From Palsa-506 sp963836355 (lineage in GTDB: Bacteria > Actinomycetota > Actinomycetes > Streptosporangiales > Streptosporangiaceae): 64,000 nucleotides of DNA. The stretch spans positions 186,001 to 250,000 of the forward strand of contig CAWIJO010000002.1 of NCBI GenBank assembly GCA_963836355.1. The letters run 5' to 3'. A program made the translations under genes and the position numbers. The notes under the pieces are model-generated. The model saw nothing but the letters and a program-made list of their open reading frames with translations. It was not told the origin of the DNA and ran no database searches. This document shows positions 9,056 to 17,645 of this stretch, in pieces (position 1 is the first letter of the stretch; every line of letters begins with the position of its first letter).

Positions 9056-9190
9056 CTACATCTCGATGGCCTTGTAGATCTCGACGGACCCGCCGCTGGC
9101 CAGCACCGGGCAACCCTTCGCTTTTGCCGCCGCATCACTCAGCGAGCCGGCCGACACGATCGAGTAGCCGCCCGCGCCCGACTTGCCCCC
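9056..9190 (-). pseudogene. YciI-like (DGPF) domain, C-terminal fragment
   Basis: The leftward frame ends GGYSIVSAGSLSDAAAKAKG, CPVLASGGSVEIYKAIEM and stop, the standard C-terminus of actinobacterial YciI/YCII-related small proteins. Nothing before the GGYSIV strand matches the family and no own start is seen. It is tail-to-tail with the truncated isomerase fragment. Confidence 0.6.
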
Positions 9191-9238
9191 CGTCGGTTGG
9201 GATCTGCGGCGGGCGGAGCCCGCTCGGCATTGCTGCAT

Positions 9239-9545
9239 GGTGGCTGCTTCGCTGGAGTATGCGGGCGCTGCCTAAGCGGGCTGCGCATCTGGCGGTGCAG
9301 CGACTCCAGCCCGTCGGGGCGACCGATACCGCGGCGTCGGCCGATGTCAGCCCGGCTTCGACGAGGCGGCGAAAATGCACCGGATAGCCCGTGCGCCAGT
9401 TCGCATCCCGCTCCGCATCCAGTGCCCCGGCCCGGTCGGCCCGGCGCAGCGCGTCGGCAGCCACGGCCCTGCCCACCGCGGAGGTGCTCCGCCGCCCGTC
9501 CGCTGACACCGGAAAGACAACCCCCGCAGGCTCATCGCTGCTCAT
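9239..9545 (-). pseudogene. Unrecognised N-terminal fragment
   Basis: From ATG 9545 (MSSDEPAGVVFPVSADG) the leftward frame gives a protein-like N-terminus with ADALRRADRAGALDAER and WRTGYPVHFRRLVEAGLTSADAA. After about 75 residues the likely continuation (GLESLHRQMRS) is in a neighbouring frame, so a frameshift or truncation is present near 9310. I do not recognise the family. It is listed because composition and codon use look coding and because it lies in a run of truncated genes. Confidence 0.35.
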
Positions 9546-9902
9546 CGCGCTCCTGTCATCGCCACGAGACAACCACGCCGGGACCTGATCCCGCCACTAC
9601 AGCCGCCTGCCCCGGCAGCGCCCCGCCGGCGGTCACCGCCAGCAGCCCCGATCATCGGACCGGCCGTGCGGGCACCCAAGCCCAGGCACGCCGCCGCATC
9701 GGCTCGGACAGCCCACGAACTGCGACGGGCGTCGGCAGCGCCGCTGGCGGGGTGCGGTCCCGGGGACCGTTGTGGCGACTGCACAGGGATGGCGAGGTGG
9801 CGCAGGCCGCACCGCCGCGAGGACGGGCGATCGGTGCCCGGTTGCCCGGCCGGCGTCACGGATGCCAGACTCATCTGGCCCGGCAGTTCCCGGGCTGAGG
9901 AG
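9546..9902. other. Non-coding stretch in the gene graveyard
   Basis: About 350 bases without a supportable gene. Open frames here are GC-driven. I see no clear terminator, repeat or promoter. Confidence 0.4.
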
Positions 9903-10604
9903 GTGTTGTCCGTCATTAGCGTGGCTGATGTAGTTGACCTTGACCGCTACCCGGTTGACCGCCTGGACAGTCCGGCCGGGCAGGATCTGGTGGCCCGCTG
10001 CCGCCGGGATCTCGCGGCCGTCGGCGCGTCGGTTCTCGAGGGGTTCATCCGGCCTGCGGCGGTGGCGGCCGTGGTGGGCTGGGCGATGACGGCGATGCCG
10101 GAGGCCTACCGGACTGACGCCGAGCACAACGTCTACTTCACCGTCGATGATCCTGGGCTGCCCGAGGACGATCCGCACCGCATCCGCGTGCGCTCGGCCA
10201 AGAGCGCCCTGGCCTACGACCAGATCCCGCCCGGATCGCCGCTCCGCGTCGCCTATGAGTCAGCCGAGCTGACGGCCTTCGTCGGCGCCGCCCTAGGCCG
10301 CGATGTCTTGTACCGCCACGCCGACAGGCTCGGCGCGCTGAATGTCATGTATTACTCCCGCGGAGACGAGCACGGCTGGCATTTCGACGGAGCGGACTCC
10401 GTCGTCACGCTGATGCTGCAAGCGCCACTGGCCGGCGGCCAGTTCGAGTACGTGCCGATGCTGCGCAGCGCCGATGACGAAAACCACCAGGGAGTGCGCC
10501 GCCTGCTCCAGGGCGACCGCTCCGGCCTTCGCTCGATGAGCCCGGGACAACGGCTCATGCGGACCGTGCCCGCGGCGCATGCCTACCCAGCCAGGCAAGG
10601 CAAG
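9903..10604 (+). pseudogene. 2OG-Fe(II) oxygenase-like protein, C-terminus lost
   Basis: From about GTG 9903 (GAGGAG immediately upstream) the frame reads a HalD/ArpA-like 2-oxoglutarate dioxygenase: DLVARCRRDLAAVGASVLEG, AEHNVYFTVDDPGLP, LGALNVMYYSRGDEHGWHFD with the first metal ligands HxD, and FEYVPMLRSADDENHQGVRR. The likeness ends at LRSMSPGQ near 10550. The distal metal His and the RxS 2OG-binding arginine that should follow (HRVTPV-type strand) are gone, replaced by unrelated residues to the stop. The protein could not bind iron normally, so a 3' truncation is inferred. Confidence 0.65.
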
Positions 10605-10829
10605 CTGAGCGAAAATCATCGGTCAGCCAGCACGATGGGTCGTCCCCGCGGGACCGTCCCGTAACCACCCCACGCGAGCCGGATCCGCGCGGCGCACAGG
10701 CGTTCTGGCATACCGGCTGGGCTGGCCAGGGACCGTCGGTCCCGACGGGACGCTGGCGCCGGATTGGCCCGGATCGCCTTCTTTCGCAGCGCCGGAAGTG
10801 ACCTGAGCCTGGCGGCAGCGCCTGACCAT

Positions 10830-10925
10830 TGGCTCCCCGCATGGCTCACTGTCATAGAAGCTAAATTAGAAATTATACTCTGAACTGCGCTTCGAGCAGA
10901 ACTCGAACCTGCGGCCTATTGCGGC
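10830..10925. repeat. Left copy of tRNA-Arg 3'-half repeat (diverged)
   Basis: Includes TTGGCTCCCCGC near 10829, an AT-rich stretch around 10860-10882, and GAGCAGAACTCGAACCTGCG (10894-10913), the reverse complement of a tRNA T-arm and acceptor. The same order recurs at about 14537-14635 with roughly 15-30% difference. The upstream 10605-10829 holds no gene I can support. Confidence 0.55.
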
Positions 10926-10975
10926 GTTGGCGGCGGCACTGCTGACACAGCGTCTTTGGCCCTGGGGGGGTTCTG

Positions 10976-12100
10976 TCAGCCGGTCACCGGAAAAGTAGTA
11001 GGGACTGGTGACGGGCTGGGCGCCGGCCGAGGCGGCGTCGGCGTCGGACTGGGTGACGGACTGGTGCTCGTCGGCCTGGGTGACGGGCTGGTCCTGGTGG
11101 GGGTGGGTGACGGACTGGTGCTCGTCGGCCTGGGTGACGGGCTGGTCCTGGTGGGGCTGGGTGACGGACTGGTGCTCGTCGGCCTGGGTGACGGGCTGGT
11201 CCTGGTGGGGGTGGGTGACGGACTGGTGCTCGTCGGCCTGGGTGACGGGCTGGTCCTGGTGGGGCTGGGTGACGGGCTGGTCGGCGTCGGCGTCGGGGTC
11301 GGGCTGGTGCTCGTCGGCGTCGGGGTAGCGCTGGTCGGCGTTGGGGTCGGGGTGGGTGCCGCGCAGGTGGGCACGGTAATGGTGTCGTCGTCGAGGGTCA
11401 CTGCGCCATTACGGGCCAGCGCGCGGCCCTGAATGGTGTCGCCAGTAGTCACCGTAATCGACTGCAAGGCGAGAATGCTGCCCTGGAATATAGAGCTTGT
11501 CCCGAGTGTCGCGGAACTACCTACTTGCCAGAACACGTTGCAAGCCTGGGCGCCGTTGGTAAGAAAGACATGGCTCGCTGAGTCGGTGACGAGGGTGGAA
11601 CCAACCTGGAAGATGAAGACCGCATTTGAGTCTCCCTGCGCGTTCAGGATCAGCGCGCCACCGACGTCCAGTGACGACGTGGCGTTGTACACGCCGGGCG
11701 CGATCGACCGCCCAGCGCCGATGAAGCCGGGCAATGCGGTCGCCGGAGTGCGGCCGGCGGCATCGTTGTATGCGGTCGTCAAGTCCGATTCGGCGCCTGC
11801 CGCGACACCGTCGGTCTGGTGCACGGTGCCATTCACGATCCCAGGAGGAAACCCAGTGATCGCGCTGCCCGGGCTCACCCCGAGGTCGCCGTTGAGGATG
11901 CTAGGGCCGGTGTTGGTGACCGTGCTTCCGGCCAATACGGCGAAGCTGCTGGCAGTCCCGAGGCCCACTGGCGCTACCGCGGCGCCGGCGCTCGGCTGGG
12001 TTGCGATCAGCAGGATGATCGCTGCAGCTAGCGCAAGGAACGCGCCAAGCCAGGAGCGGCTAACGGTCCTGCGTGGGCAGCGACTGCCGAGATCCGTCAT
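10976..12100 (-). CDS. Exported DUF3494 (ice-binding-like) protein with Pro/Thr/Ser repeat tail
   Basis: About 374 residues from ATG 12100, chosen because GGAGAAAGG lies just upstream. An N-terminal Arg pair and hydrophobic segment (SWLGAFLALAAAIILLIAT) ending near AGAA form a signal peptide. Then a DUF3494 domain: LGTASSFAVLAGSTVTNTG, GDLGVSPGSAITGFPPG, DLTTAYNDAAGRTP, PGVYNATSSLDVGG, FIFQVGSTLVTDSAS, ending DDTITVPTC. DUF3494 is a beta-solenoid found in ice-binding and adhesin-like exported proteins. The C-terminal 130 residues are PT/PS repeats and finish FPVTG-stop: a sortase-like motif but without the hydrophobic and basic tail, so cell-wall sorting is doubtful. Role in adhesion or surface coating is inference. 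Confidence 0.8.
   Translation of the reverse strand: MTDLGSRCPRRTVSRSWLGAFLALAAAIILLIATQPSAGAAVAPVGLGTASSFAVLAGSTVTNTGPSILNGDLGVSPGSAITGFPPGIVNGTVHQTDGVAAGAESDLTTAYNDAAGRTPATALPGFIGAGRSIAPGVYNATSSLDVGGALILNAQGDSNAVFIFQVGSTLVTDSASHVFLTNGAQACNVFWQVGSSATLGTSSIFQGSILALQSITVTTGDTIQGRALARNGAVTLDDDTITVPTCAAPTPTPTPTSATPTPTSTSPTPTPTPTSPSPSPTRTSPSPRPTSTSPSPTPTRTSPSPRPTSTSPSPSPTRTSPSPRPTSTSPSPTPTRTSPSPRPTSTSPSPSPTPTPPRPAPSPSPVPTTFPVTG
11036..11266 (-). repeat. Four tandem 54-bp repeats (18-aa Thr/Ser/Pro units)
   Basis: The coding strand repeats an 18-residue unit, TRTSPSPRPTSTSPSPxP, four times with x alternating T and S. The DNA units of 54 bases are near identical, so copy number may vary by slippage or recombination and may be misassembled in short reads. 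Confidence 0.8.
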
Positions 12101-12539
12101 TACCGGGCCTTTCTCCAATTGACATAATGTAGACATTGGCCTGGTCGCATAGCCGCCTAGCGCGAGCCATTCGGCGGCGATGACCACACATCAGGTCCTT
12201 ACGGACTCCTCAAGGGCCATGCGATTCCGAAGATCGGATCAGGCCGACTGGCACATTACACGAGATCGCCGACCGCATACGCGGCACATCTTGCCGGGCC
12301 GGGTAATTTCTCGGCCAAGCAATGTAGCGGCCCGCAGACACTTAAAGTCCAATGTCCGGAAATATGCAGGTCCTGGAGATCAGGATCTGCTACCGGCCCA
12401 GCCTGCTGCGACATGTTACGGCCACCGGCTTTGCGGTAACATGCAAACTGTAATGCAGCGGCTACAAGCTCAGCTGGACATCGGAAAATAATTAATTGCC
12501 TATAGGGCGTTGATTGAATGCACTTATCCGTACTAGCCT
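12101..12539. promoter_or_regulatory. Divergent intergenic region, AT-richer than its surroundings
   Basis: About 440 bases between the divergent DUF3494 and L,D-transpeptidase genes, with AT-rich stretches (for example near 12485-12510). It should hold both promoters. Open frames here do not resemble proteins. No specific operator was recognised. Confidence 0.4.
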
Positions 12540-13442
12540 GTGAATACTGCTCGTCAGTCTTTATGTCGTCAGCTTTCCGGAGGTCTGGGATTGCGTAGTA
12601 TTTTTCGGCTTGCCTTACACGGCGGCTGCGGCGCAGGAAGGACGCACGTTACCGGTGCAATCCTGATGGCCGCCACCGCCTTACTGGCTGCCTGCGGAAC
12701 AGCAAGTTCTGCACACCGGGCGGGATCGCCGGTCACGTCGGCCGGGCCCGCGCGGCCGAGACAGGTGTCAGCAGCCCAGCTGGCGCGATTGCCGCGTGCC
12801 ACGACGTTCGGGAAATCGCCAGCGGCACCGCGAGATCCAGATCCGTTCGGGCCTGAGACGGGGCTGGTGCTACACCCCACGGTCCCCCGGGTGGTCTACG
12901 CCCGGCCTGGCGGCCTGCCCATCGCGGCACTGCCTGCCACCGAGCTCAGCAGCCCGACCTGGGTCCCGGTCGTGGGGTCGCGGCCAGGCTGGGATCGGAT
13001 CCTGCTGCCGACCCGGCCTAACCGGTCCACCGGCTGGATCTACCTCGGCGGCGGCGACCTACAAACCGCCTACACTAACTACCGGATAAAGATCAACCTC
13101 GCTGCCTACCGGCTGACCGTGCTCGACGCTGGCCGTATCCTCGGCAACTGGCCGGTCGCCGTCGGCGCCCGGGGCACACCTACGCCTACCGGGCGCACCT
13201 ACCTGCTCGCCTCGCTGGCGCCCGGCCACCCGGCCTACAGCCCGCTGATCCTGCCGCTTGGCGTGCATTCCAAAAATCTGAGCACCTTCGGCGGCGGCCC
13301 CGGCACGGTCGGCCTGCACGGCTGGCCGGACCCGGCCGTATTCGGTCATGCGGTCAGCCATGGCTGCGTGCGAGTCCCCGCTGCCGCGCTGCGGGTACTG
13401 GCCGGCATCCCGCTGGGAAGCCCTGTAATGATCGTCAGGTAA
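12540..13442 (+). CDS. L,D-transpeptidase (YkuD) lipoprotein
   Basis: Up to 300 residues from GTG 12540; ATG 12666 is an alternative giving a compact lipoprotein signal. The lipobox LLAAC followed by G predicts lipid anchoring on the outer face of the membrane. After a Pro-rich linker and a domain with RPGWDRILLPTRPNRSTGWI comes the YkuD fold: KINLAAYRLTVLDAGRILG, TPTGRTYLLASL, GLHGWPDPAVFG and the catalytic box AVSHGCVRVP with the Cys nucleophile and conserved His/Arg. L,D-transpeptidases cross-link peptidoglycan 3-3 and are common in actinomycetes. It sits between two exported proteins in a small island. Confidence 0.88.
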   Translation: MNTARQSLCRQLSGGLGLRSIFRLALHGGCGAGRTHVTGAILMAATALLAACGTASSAHRAGSPVTSAGPARPRQVSAAQLARLPRATTFGKSPAAPRDPDPFGPETGLVLHPTVPRVVYARPGGLPIAALPATELSSPTWVPVVGSRPGWDRILLPTRPNRSTGWIYLGGGDLQTAYTNYRIKINLAAYRLTVLDAGRILGNWPVAVGARGTPTPTGRTYLLASLAPGHPAYSPLILPLGVHSKNLSTFGGGPGTVGLHGWPDPAVFGHAVSHGCVRVPAAALRVLAGIPLGSPVMIVR

Positions 13443-13467
13443 CCAGCACGCTTGCCTTGGTTAATGC

Positions 13468-14166
13468 TCAATGGCCGCCTAGATAGAACCAGGTGCGGCC
13501 ATGCCTGCCCATGCGGTACGAAGTTGGTGACTTCGGCGCGTAGAAGGTCGCCCGGGGCGTGCGAACGCTGAGCAAGCGGAAGTCGCTGATCTTCCGATCG
13601 GTTCGGCCGTTGATCATCTCCGTGCCTGTCCGTCCATTGCTGGCCACCTCGCCGAACGCCTGGCTGACTCCGCCATGAGTGAAGCCGCCATGCCAGAGGC
13701 TGTCCGGGTAGTATCCGATCCGCTGGCCGCTGTAGCTGATCCACCACTTGCCATGGGAATGCCTGATGCCGTACCGCGCGGAGATTCCTGGCTTGACGTG
13801 ATCGCCTGGCGCCCAGGTGCGGCTGGTCTGCACGTAGCCACAGCAGTCGTAGCCGAGGCCCTTGCCGTTCACCCAGGCAAACACGAACAAGTGCGGCCTG
13901 AGATCTCCTTCAGCGCTGTCAACGGTCCAGCCGACCTCGACCACCTGCTGCTGCCCGGCGGACTGCACAGCAACCTCGGCGAGTGAGTGGCCGACGGCGG
14001 GAGGGTCAAGTTTCGGTTGAGCCTGCGGCAGCAGAGCGGACGCACCGGGCGTTCTCGCCGCGTAATAGGAACCGACCCAGGAGAATTTGGTGTCAGCTGC
14101 ACGGGACGAGGTGGGGTGGATTCCCGCATGGATGACGCTGGCCAGGGCGATCGCGACGATAATCAT
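13468..14166 (-). CDS. Exported neprosin-like domain protein
   Basis: 232 residues. It begins MIIVAIALASVIHAGIHP, a hydrophobic signal or anchor, then a linker and a beta-rich domain: VVEVGWTVDSAEGDLRPHLF, FAWVNGKGLGYDCCGYVQTS, WAPGDHVKPGISARYGIRHS and GKWWISYSGQRIGYYPDSLW. The EVGWTVD ... PHLFVFAW ... GYDCCGYVQ sequence and the later W-GG pattern match the neprosin (DUF239) family, which includes a plant glutamic peptidase; bacterial members are uncharacterised. Convergent with the L,D-transpeptidase. The peptidase role is only a family hint. Confidence 0.65.
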   Translation of the reverse strand: MIIVAIALASVIHAGIHPTSSRAADTKFSWVGSYYAARTPGASALLPQAQPKLDPPAVGHSLAEVAVQSAGQQQVVEVGWTVDSAEGDLRPHLFVFAWVNGKGLGYDCCGYVQTSRTWAPGDHVKPGISARYGIRHSHGKWWISYSGQRIGYYPDSLWHGGFTHGGVSQAFGEVASNGRTGTEMINGRTDRKISDFRLLSVRTPRATFYAPKSPTSYRMGRHGRTWFYLGGH

Positions 14167-14597
14167 CGGCCGGCCAGCCCATCAGGCCCGTGAGGCCCGT
14201 AGTTGCGGGGTAGCGCTGCCGTGCAGGTTGTGGTCATACAGCCACGTTCGGGCACACCGGTGGCTGCGCCGTTCTTAACCGGTTGCAGGCCGGTAGCAGG
14301 TGCGCAGGCGTGCCGTGCCCGCGGTCGGTGCCCAATACGCGGCTGTTCTCTATCAAGCTGACGCGAAGAAGCTGGACCGAGTAATCGCCCGGCTGGATGC
14401 AACCGTGGACTCGCGGACAAGCACCGATCACTTGCCTGCCGCGAAAGCCGCTACGGGCTGCGCGCCGCATAGCTCAGCGGCACCGGACAGAGCTCGTGGC
14501 GTCAGGTACGGCCTTGGGCTAGTGCGGCGGTGCCGAGCCTTGGCTCCCCGCTCGACTGACGGATATAGCATATAAATTCGAAACTTATGCTATTACG
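14167..14597. other. Non-coding stretch left of the tRNA-Arg fragment
   Basis: About 430 bases with no supportable gene. From about 14537 it shares the diverged repeat (TTGGCTCCCCGC and an AT-rich block at 14563-14595) with 10830-10890. Confidence 0.45.
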
Positions 14598-14640
14598 TAA
14601 CTGCGCCCCGAGCAGGACTCGAACCTGCGGCCTACTGCTT
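14598..14640 (-). other. 3' half of a tRNA-Arg(CCU), attachment-site-like fragment
   Basis: On the minus strand it reads loop CTCCTAA followed by the 3' anticodon stem, a variable loop, GCAGGTTCGAGTCCTGC (a perfect T-arm) and acceptor strand TCGGGGC. The anticodon would be CCT, tRNA-Arg. The 5' half (D-arm and 5' acceptor) is absent at higher coordinates, where an HD-domain gene ends instead, its stop overlapping the fragment. Half tRNAs like this are left at attachment sites of integrating elements. Confidence 0.6.
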
Positions 14641-15187
14641 AGGAGGCAGCCAGCCGACCGGTCACGCGCGTCACGGCGCTGGTGAGTTGTGGTTCTGAGC
14701 GCCCGATCGTTCGGCTGACCAGGTGGTCGGGCCCGTACCTGGCGCGGATCTCGGCGAGGCGCTGCTCGATGGGCAGGCGCTGGCCGTCCGGGCTGGTGGT
14801 CATGTCGCAGTAGGTCAGCGCTTCGGCCAGATCCCGGCGGGCGGGCCGGAACTCCCTGGTCATCTCGCGGGCGAGGCCGCGTTCGGCGGCCTCGTTGATC
14901 GCGCAGGAGTGATGGGCAACCAGCCGGCATAGCACGCCGCTCGCGCCTTCGGCGTCGCGCAGGTGACGGGCGCCGTCCAGCGGATGGAAACCTGTCTCGG
15001 CGACATCGGGTGCATAGCCGATGTCGTGCAGCCACGCCGCCGCCGTCAGCAGGTCACCGTCCCGGCCCAGGACCGGGGCCAGGGTCCGGGCCGCCGCGGC
15101 GACTCCCTGGGTATGCGCCCAGCGACGCGGCAGGGACTTGGCGAGGAGGCGGCGGGCGGTCGCCTCGGCCCAGTCTGCTTGGCTCAT
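14639..15187 (-). CDS. HD-domain phosphohydrolase-like protein
   Basis: 182 residues. The HD metal-binding pattern is clear: HTQGVAAAART with the first His, AAWLHDIGYAPD with the HD pair, a second helix with LVAHHSCAINEA, and ALTYCDMTTSPDG carrying the last Asp. Such small HD proteins hydrolyse phosphate esters, often of nucleotides, but the substrate is unknown. The C-terminus ends within a tRNA-Arg fragment, so the last residues may have been replaced when an element recombined there. Upstream is a leftward methyltransferase 118 bases away. Confidence 0.85.
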   Translation of the reverse strand: MSQADWAEATARRLLAKSLPRRWAHTQGVAAAARTLAPVLGRDGDLLTAAAWLHDIGYAPDVAETGFHPLDGARHLRDAEGASGVLCRLVAHHSCAINEAAERGLAREMTREFRPARRDLAEALTYCDMTTSPDGQRLPIEQRLAEIRARYGPDHLVSRTIGRSEPQLTSAVTRVTGRLAAS

Positions 15188-15305
15188 GGACAGACGCTAC
15201 GTCGGCGGTGCCGGACGTGCACGGACGCGGCCGGGGCATCTCAAGACGTCCTCCCCGATGTCAGGACGTCCTGCAGCGGGCCGCAGCGTCCCGCCCAGTC
15301 CGGGC

Positions 15306-16292
15306 TCACATCGGCCAGCTATTCCCCGCAGCGGGCTTGCGGCCGACGCCGGCCAGGATCCGGGCCCGGGACTGCGCTGGCCGCGCGATGCTGTCCGGCC
15401 GCCACGCCCAGACGTCGACCACGCCGGGCCTGGCCAGGCTGAAACCGTCGAACCAGGCGCTGATCTCCTCCGCAGCCCGGCCGGTGACCGGCGCCGTATC
15501 CGCGTAGGCGGCCTGCAGCTGCCGGAGCAGATCCGGATCCGTGCCAGTCGACGTGCCCGCGCTGATGACCAGGTAACTGCCCGGCGCGATCCGGCGCCGG
15601 AGCACCGCCACGGCCTCGTCCGCTTCATCAGCAGCCAGGAAATGCAGAACAGAACCGAGAATTACGCAGACCGGCTCGCCCGTGTCGATCAGCACAGTCA
15701 GCGCCGGATCGGCCAGTGCACGGGCCGGGTCGCGGACATCTCCCGCCATGACCGAGATCTGCTCGTCGGTGGCCAGCAGTGCCCGAGCATGGGAGAGGAC
15801 GACCGGGTCACGGTCGATGTAGACCACGCGGGCGTCCGGCTGCTCTTGGCGGGCGATCTCGTGCACGTTCGGGCTGGCCGGAAGCCCGGCACCGAAGTCG
15901 ATGAACTGGCTAACACCCTGCCGGGCCACATGGCGCACGGCCCGGGCCAGGAACGCCCGGTTCGCCCGGGCCATCTCGGCGACCTCCGGGAATCGCTCCA
16001 GCACCGCGTCGGCGGCGGCGCGGTCGGCCGCGAAACTGTCCTTGCCACCTAGCCAGTGCGCATACATCCGGGCGATGTTCGCCCTCGCCGTCGTGAACGC
16101 CAGAAAATCCGGATTCCCCACCGGCTGCAGCACGTCCCGCAGCTCGCGTAAGTCGGCCGTGACAACCGTGTGCGGGTTCAGGCCGAGGTGCAGGCTCCGG
16201 GCGACGTAACGCTCGCGTCCGGGCGTGACCTCCCGCCAGATCTTGTAGCCCGGATAGTCGTCCCGCAGCACGGCCATCTCATTCCTGATCAC
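15306..16292 (-). CDS. SAM-dependent methyltransferase, DUF574 (Methyltransf_19) family
   Basis: About 328 residues from GTG 16292, supported by GGGAGGTG 7-8 bases upstream. An N-terminal segment (YPGYKIWREVTPGRERYVARS) resembles small domains found before or beside this family. The core has ARMYAHWLGGKDSFAADR, a DUF574 hallmark, then SQFIDFGAGLPASPNVHE for SAM binding, RVVYIDRDPVVLSHARAL and VILGSVLHFLAADE. These actinomycete enzymes are abundant, often beside XRE-type regulators, and their substrate is unknown. Divergent from the HTH protein at 16595. The N-terminal domain plus DUF574 in one chain may be a natural fusion. Confidence 0.88.
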   Translation of the reverse strand: MIRNEMAVLRDDYPGYKIWREVTPGRERYVARSLHLGLNPHTVVTADLRELRDVLQPVGNPDFLAFTTARANIARMYAHWLGGKDSFAADRAAADAVLERFPEVAEMARANRAFLARAVRHVARQGVSQFIDFGAGLPASPNVHEIARQEQPDARVVYIDRDPVVLSHARALLATDEQISVMAGDVRDPARALADPALTVLIDTGEPVCVILGSVLHFLAADEADEAVAVLRRRIAPGSYLVISAGTSTGTDPDLLRQLQAAYADTAPVTGRAAEEISAWFDGFSLARPGVVDVWAWRPDSIARPAQSRARILAGVGRKPAAGNSWPM

Positions 16293-16594
16293 CGTCCCGC
16301 ACCTCCCGTACGGAGGCCGGCACTGGCCTGCGCGCTCAGCTTGCTGTTCCGCGGCCGCGGCATCGCGGCCGGAGCCTTGCCCTTGCTCGGCGCGGCTACC
16401 GCGCACCTGGTGGTCGTGTTCAACGCCGTCCCATCCGTTTCAGATGAATCTGACTGCCCGCTGTGCGGCAGTCGCCTTCCGTGGTCAGGACCAGGCTCGC
16501 GAGAACGGCGGAACTTCTGTACCGCGCGATGGGACGACTACGGACTTCTTCTGTTAAACGTCGGTGCTGTCCTCGCGCTCAGGAGGCACCGGGC
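16293..16594. promoter_or_regulatory. Divergent methyltransferase/HTH intergenic region
   Basis: About 300 bases between divergent genes; should contain both promoters. No gene or specific operator seen. Confidence 0.35.
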
Positions 16595-17323
16595 TTGAAC
16601 GAGACCTTGCGCCGCGCGCTGCTGCGCGCGCGGCTTAGCGAAGACGATGTCGCCGCGCGCCTGCAGGTCGATCCCAAGACCGTGCGGCGCTGGCTGGAAG
16701 GCCGCGTGCCCTATCCGCGGTACCGGTGGGTGCTGACCAGCCTGTTAGACGCCGACGAAGCCGACCTGTGGCCCGAAGTCCGCGCCGCCATCGCCGCCCG
16801 TTCCAGGCCCGCCGGGATCAAGGCCATCTACCCGAACCGCCACGCCGTACCCCGCGAGACGTGGCTGTCGCTGTTCGGCTCGGCCGAGCGGGAGATCGGC
16901 GTCCTGGCCTGCTCCGGGCTGTTCCTCGCCAGGCAGCCCGGCGTCTTGGACGTGCTCGCGGACCGGGCCCGGGAGGGATTACGAGTACGGATCTGTCTGC
17001 GCGACCCAGACGGCCCGATCACCGCGGAACACCGCGCCGAAAAAGGCGTCAGTGATGTCGCTACGGCGGGGATACGCGAGGCTCTCGGGTTGTTCGGGCA
17101 GTTAGGCGAGAACGCTGGCTCGGAGATACGGCTGCACCGGGCCGCCCTGTACAACTCTATCTACCGGGCCGACGACCAGATCCTGGTCAGCCAGCATGCC
17201 TACGGCATCCCCGGTGAGCGCGTGCCTGTCCTTTACCTGCGGTCGGCCGACGATGGCGACCTGGCCGCCACCTACCTCGATGCCTTCGAGCGCATCTGGA
17301 CTGGCGCGCTGCCGCTGCAGTAG
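16595..17323 (+). CDS. XRE-type HTH protein with C-terminal DUF5919/PLD-like domain
   Basis: 242 residues from TTG 16595; AGGAGG at 16581-16586 lies 8 bases upstream, which decides this start over earlier in-frame codons. The HTH reads LRRALLRARLSEDDVAARLQ and VDPKTVRRWLEGRVPYPRYR. The second domain, ETWLSLFGSAEREIGVLAC, RQPGVLDVLADRAREGLRVR and ILVSQHAYGIPGERVPVLYL, resembles the DUF5919 or degenerate phospholipase-D-like sensor domains of actinomycete regulators. Probable cytoplasmic transcription regulator; ligand unknown. Confidence 0.75.
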   Translation: MNETLRRALLRARLSEDDVAARLQVDPKTVRRWLEGRVPYPRYRWVLTSLLDADEADLWPEVRAAIAARSRPAGIKAIYPNRHAVPRETWLSLFGSAEREIGVLACSGLFLARQPGVLDVLADRAREGLRVRICLRDPDGPITAEHRAEKGVSDVATAGIREALGLFGQLGENAGSEIRLHRAALYNSIYRADDQILVSQHAYGIPGERVPVLYLRSADDGDLAATYLDAFERIWTGALPLQ

Positions 17324-17333
17324 GCCAAGTCAG

Positions 17334-17645
17334 TCACAGGTCGAGGGCGGCGCGCAGGGCAATGCCGATCGCCTCCATGTCGTCCGCGCCGCACCGGCCA
17401 GCCAGCTCGCCGATCCGCTCCTTGCGGACCGAGCTGACGTTGTCCAGCCGCACGATGCCAGCCAGCGGCTCGGTGATCCGGACCGTGACCAGCGTCTCCG
17501 GCGCGATGCCGTCCATGTCGATCGGTGCCGTCAGGACGGTGGAGGCGGCCGCGGACTCGTTCAGCGCGTCATTACCGATGATCAGGGCAAAGCGGTCCCG
17601 CGCGCTCACCCTGCTATGCACGACGCGGACCTCGCCGCGCCTCAC
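17334..17645 (-). CDS. Type II toxin, PemK/MazF family
   Basis: 103 residues from GTG 17645. It opens MRRGEVRVVHSRVSARDRFALII with the beta-strand pattern of MazF/PemK endoribonucleases, then TVLTAPIDMDGIAPETLVTV and GIVRLDNVSSVRKERIGEL, the family's C-terminal strand and helix. These toxins cleave mRNA at short sequences when released from antitoxin. The start overlaps the stop of the antitoxin gene by 4 bases (GTGA), the normal antitoxin-first arrangement. Confidence 0.85.
   Translation of the reverse strand: MRRGEVRVVHSRVSARDRFALIIGNDALNESAAASTVLTAPIDMDGIAPETLVTVRITEPLAGIVRLDNVSSVRKERIGELAGRCGADDMEAIGIALRAALDL

Noticed and set aside
10886..10925. Functional tRNA gene
   Set aside because: Only T-arm and acceptor-like sequence present, with mismatches, and no D-arm or anticodon arm.
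10976..11432. Long rightward frames with Gly/Val or Trp-rich repeats opposite the DUF3494 tail
   Set aside because: They are antisense products of the 54-bp repeats; the leftward frame has a signal peptide, a recognised domain and a ribosome site.
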